NCBI GenBank assembly: GCA_022826665.1
Contig: JAJDUK010000085.1
Span: 1-52,745 of the forward strand
DNA: 52,745 nt
Source of the DNA: Alphaproteobacteria bacterium
GTDB taxonomy: Bacteria; Pseudomonadota; Alphaproteobacteria; UBA828
Reading direction: 5' to 3'
In this document: one piece after another, positions 52,409 through 52,745 of the stretch
Position numbering within the stretch: the stretch's first letter is position 1
Layout of the letters: the number at the start of each line of letters is the position of its first letter
The notes under the pieces: model-generated
What the model was told of the DNA's origin: nothing
The model's input: the letters and a program-made list of their open reading frames with translations, nothing else
Databases searched by the model: none
Position numbers and translations under genes: made by a program

Positions 52409-52745
52409 TCATCGGCCGGCATCCCGCTCGCGCGTATCCTCGTAACCGGAGGGCAAGTAGCCGAAGCGCTTCATTTGGGTGTGGTGACGCTCTACCACGC
52501 GGCGGACCTGCGCGTCGTCCAGTACCTCTTGCCAGCCGCCAACCTTGCCGGAACGGAAGAAGCGCTCCTGCGACGGAGTGCGCTCGATAAAGCCGGTGCG
52601 GTCCTCCTGCGCGCGCAGTGAGCGGAAGGACGAGTGCCGCATCGCCCGCTCCAGGCGCTCGCGCGGCGGCTTGAGGCCGAGGAAGGCCGAAATGGCGCGG
52701 AAGGTCGGGCCGGGCCGGCGACTCATGTCTTCGTAGCGCACGACG
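52409..52745 (-). CDS. Sulfotransferase-domain protein (5' partial, start outside the window)
   Basis: C-terminal 112 residues of a PAPS-dependent sulfotransferase. The segment VVRYEDM is the family 3' motif, followed by ISAFLGLKPPRERLERAMRH, SSFRSLRAQ and the end of the domain GKVGGWQEVLDDAQ with MKRFGYLPSG. The frame is open to the right edge, so the catalytic N-terminal half with the PAPS loop lies outside. The 158 bases between its stop and the barrel gene hold no further gene. Confidence 0.85.
   Translation of the reverse strand, partial: VVRYEDMSRRPGPTFRAISAFLGLKPPRERLERAMRHSSFRSLRAQEDRTGFIERTPSQERFFRSGKVGGWQEVLDDAQVRRVVERHHTQMKRFGYLPSGYEDTRERDAGR

Overview
The window reads as a GC-rich chromosomal segment of an alphaproteobacterium, most like Rhodospirillales and relatives. 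The reasons are the order SRP RNA-dnaX-ybaB-recR, an AapJ-type binding protein, HspQ, and many ABC importers. No phage, insertion sequence or CRISPR array is visible. Both ends cut genes: a binding protein at the left and a sulfotransferase at the right.

Left part (1-5507): a polyamine-type ABC importer (binding protein and two permeases; no ATPase in view), a PA0069-type radical SAM protein, ribonuclease HII and an L,D-transpeptidase. Next (5686-17781) is a probable nitrogen-compound uptake and breakdown region. It holds an NMT1/SsuA-type ABC importer, a dialkylglycine-decarboxylase-like PLP enzyme, an MFS carrier, a TPR protein, a D-aminoacylase-like amidohydrolase on the minus strand, ureF, a fused ureAB, a divergent ureC and a cytosine-deaminase-like amidohydrolase.

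Middle (17937-28649): an HpnL-like membrane protein, a glutathionyl-hydroquinone reductase, hspQ, panB, a glycine-zipper lipoprotein, a Phd/PIN toxin-antitoxin pair, panC, a small membrane protein, tRNA-Ala(CGC), a cytochrome P450, a Fic remnant, a lone mreB and an orphan amino-acid binding protein. Accessory part (28650-43592): three tandem TbpB-like lipoproteins, followed by what looks like a signalling locus. That locus has an RsbW-like ATPase, AapJ, a SpoIIE remnant, GPP34, a receiver-PP2C response regulator, a LivJ-type binding protein, a TorS-like histidine kinase, a second LivJ-type binding protein, a membrane sensor without output domain, and an OFA-family carrier. I propose that the binding proteins report a ligand to the kinase, which controls the receiver-PP2C phosphatase and through it an RsbW-type partner switch.

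Right part (43748-52745): aminopeptidase P, PrmA-like methyltransferase, an isochorismatase-family hydrolase, SRP RNA, dnaX, ybaB, recR, a methylenetetrahydrofolate-reductase-like protein, an outer-membrane barrel and the sulfotransferase fragment.

All calls come from reading translations and motifs by eye. Start codons were moved from the longest reading frame where signal peptides, ribosome binding sites or overlaps argued for it. Long open frames lying antisense to clear genes were treated as by-products of the high GC content.
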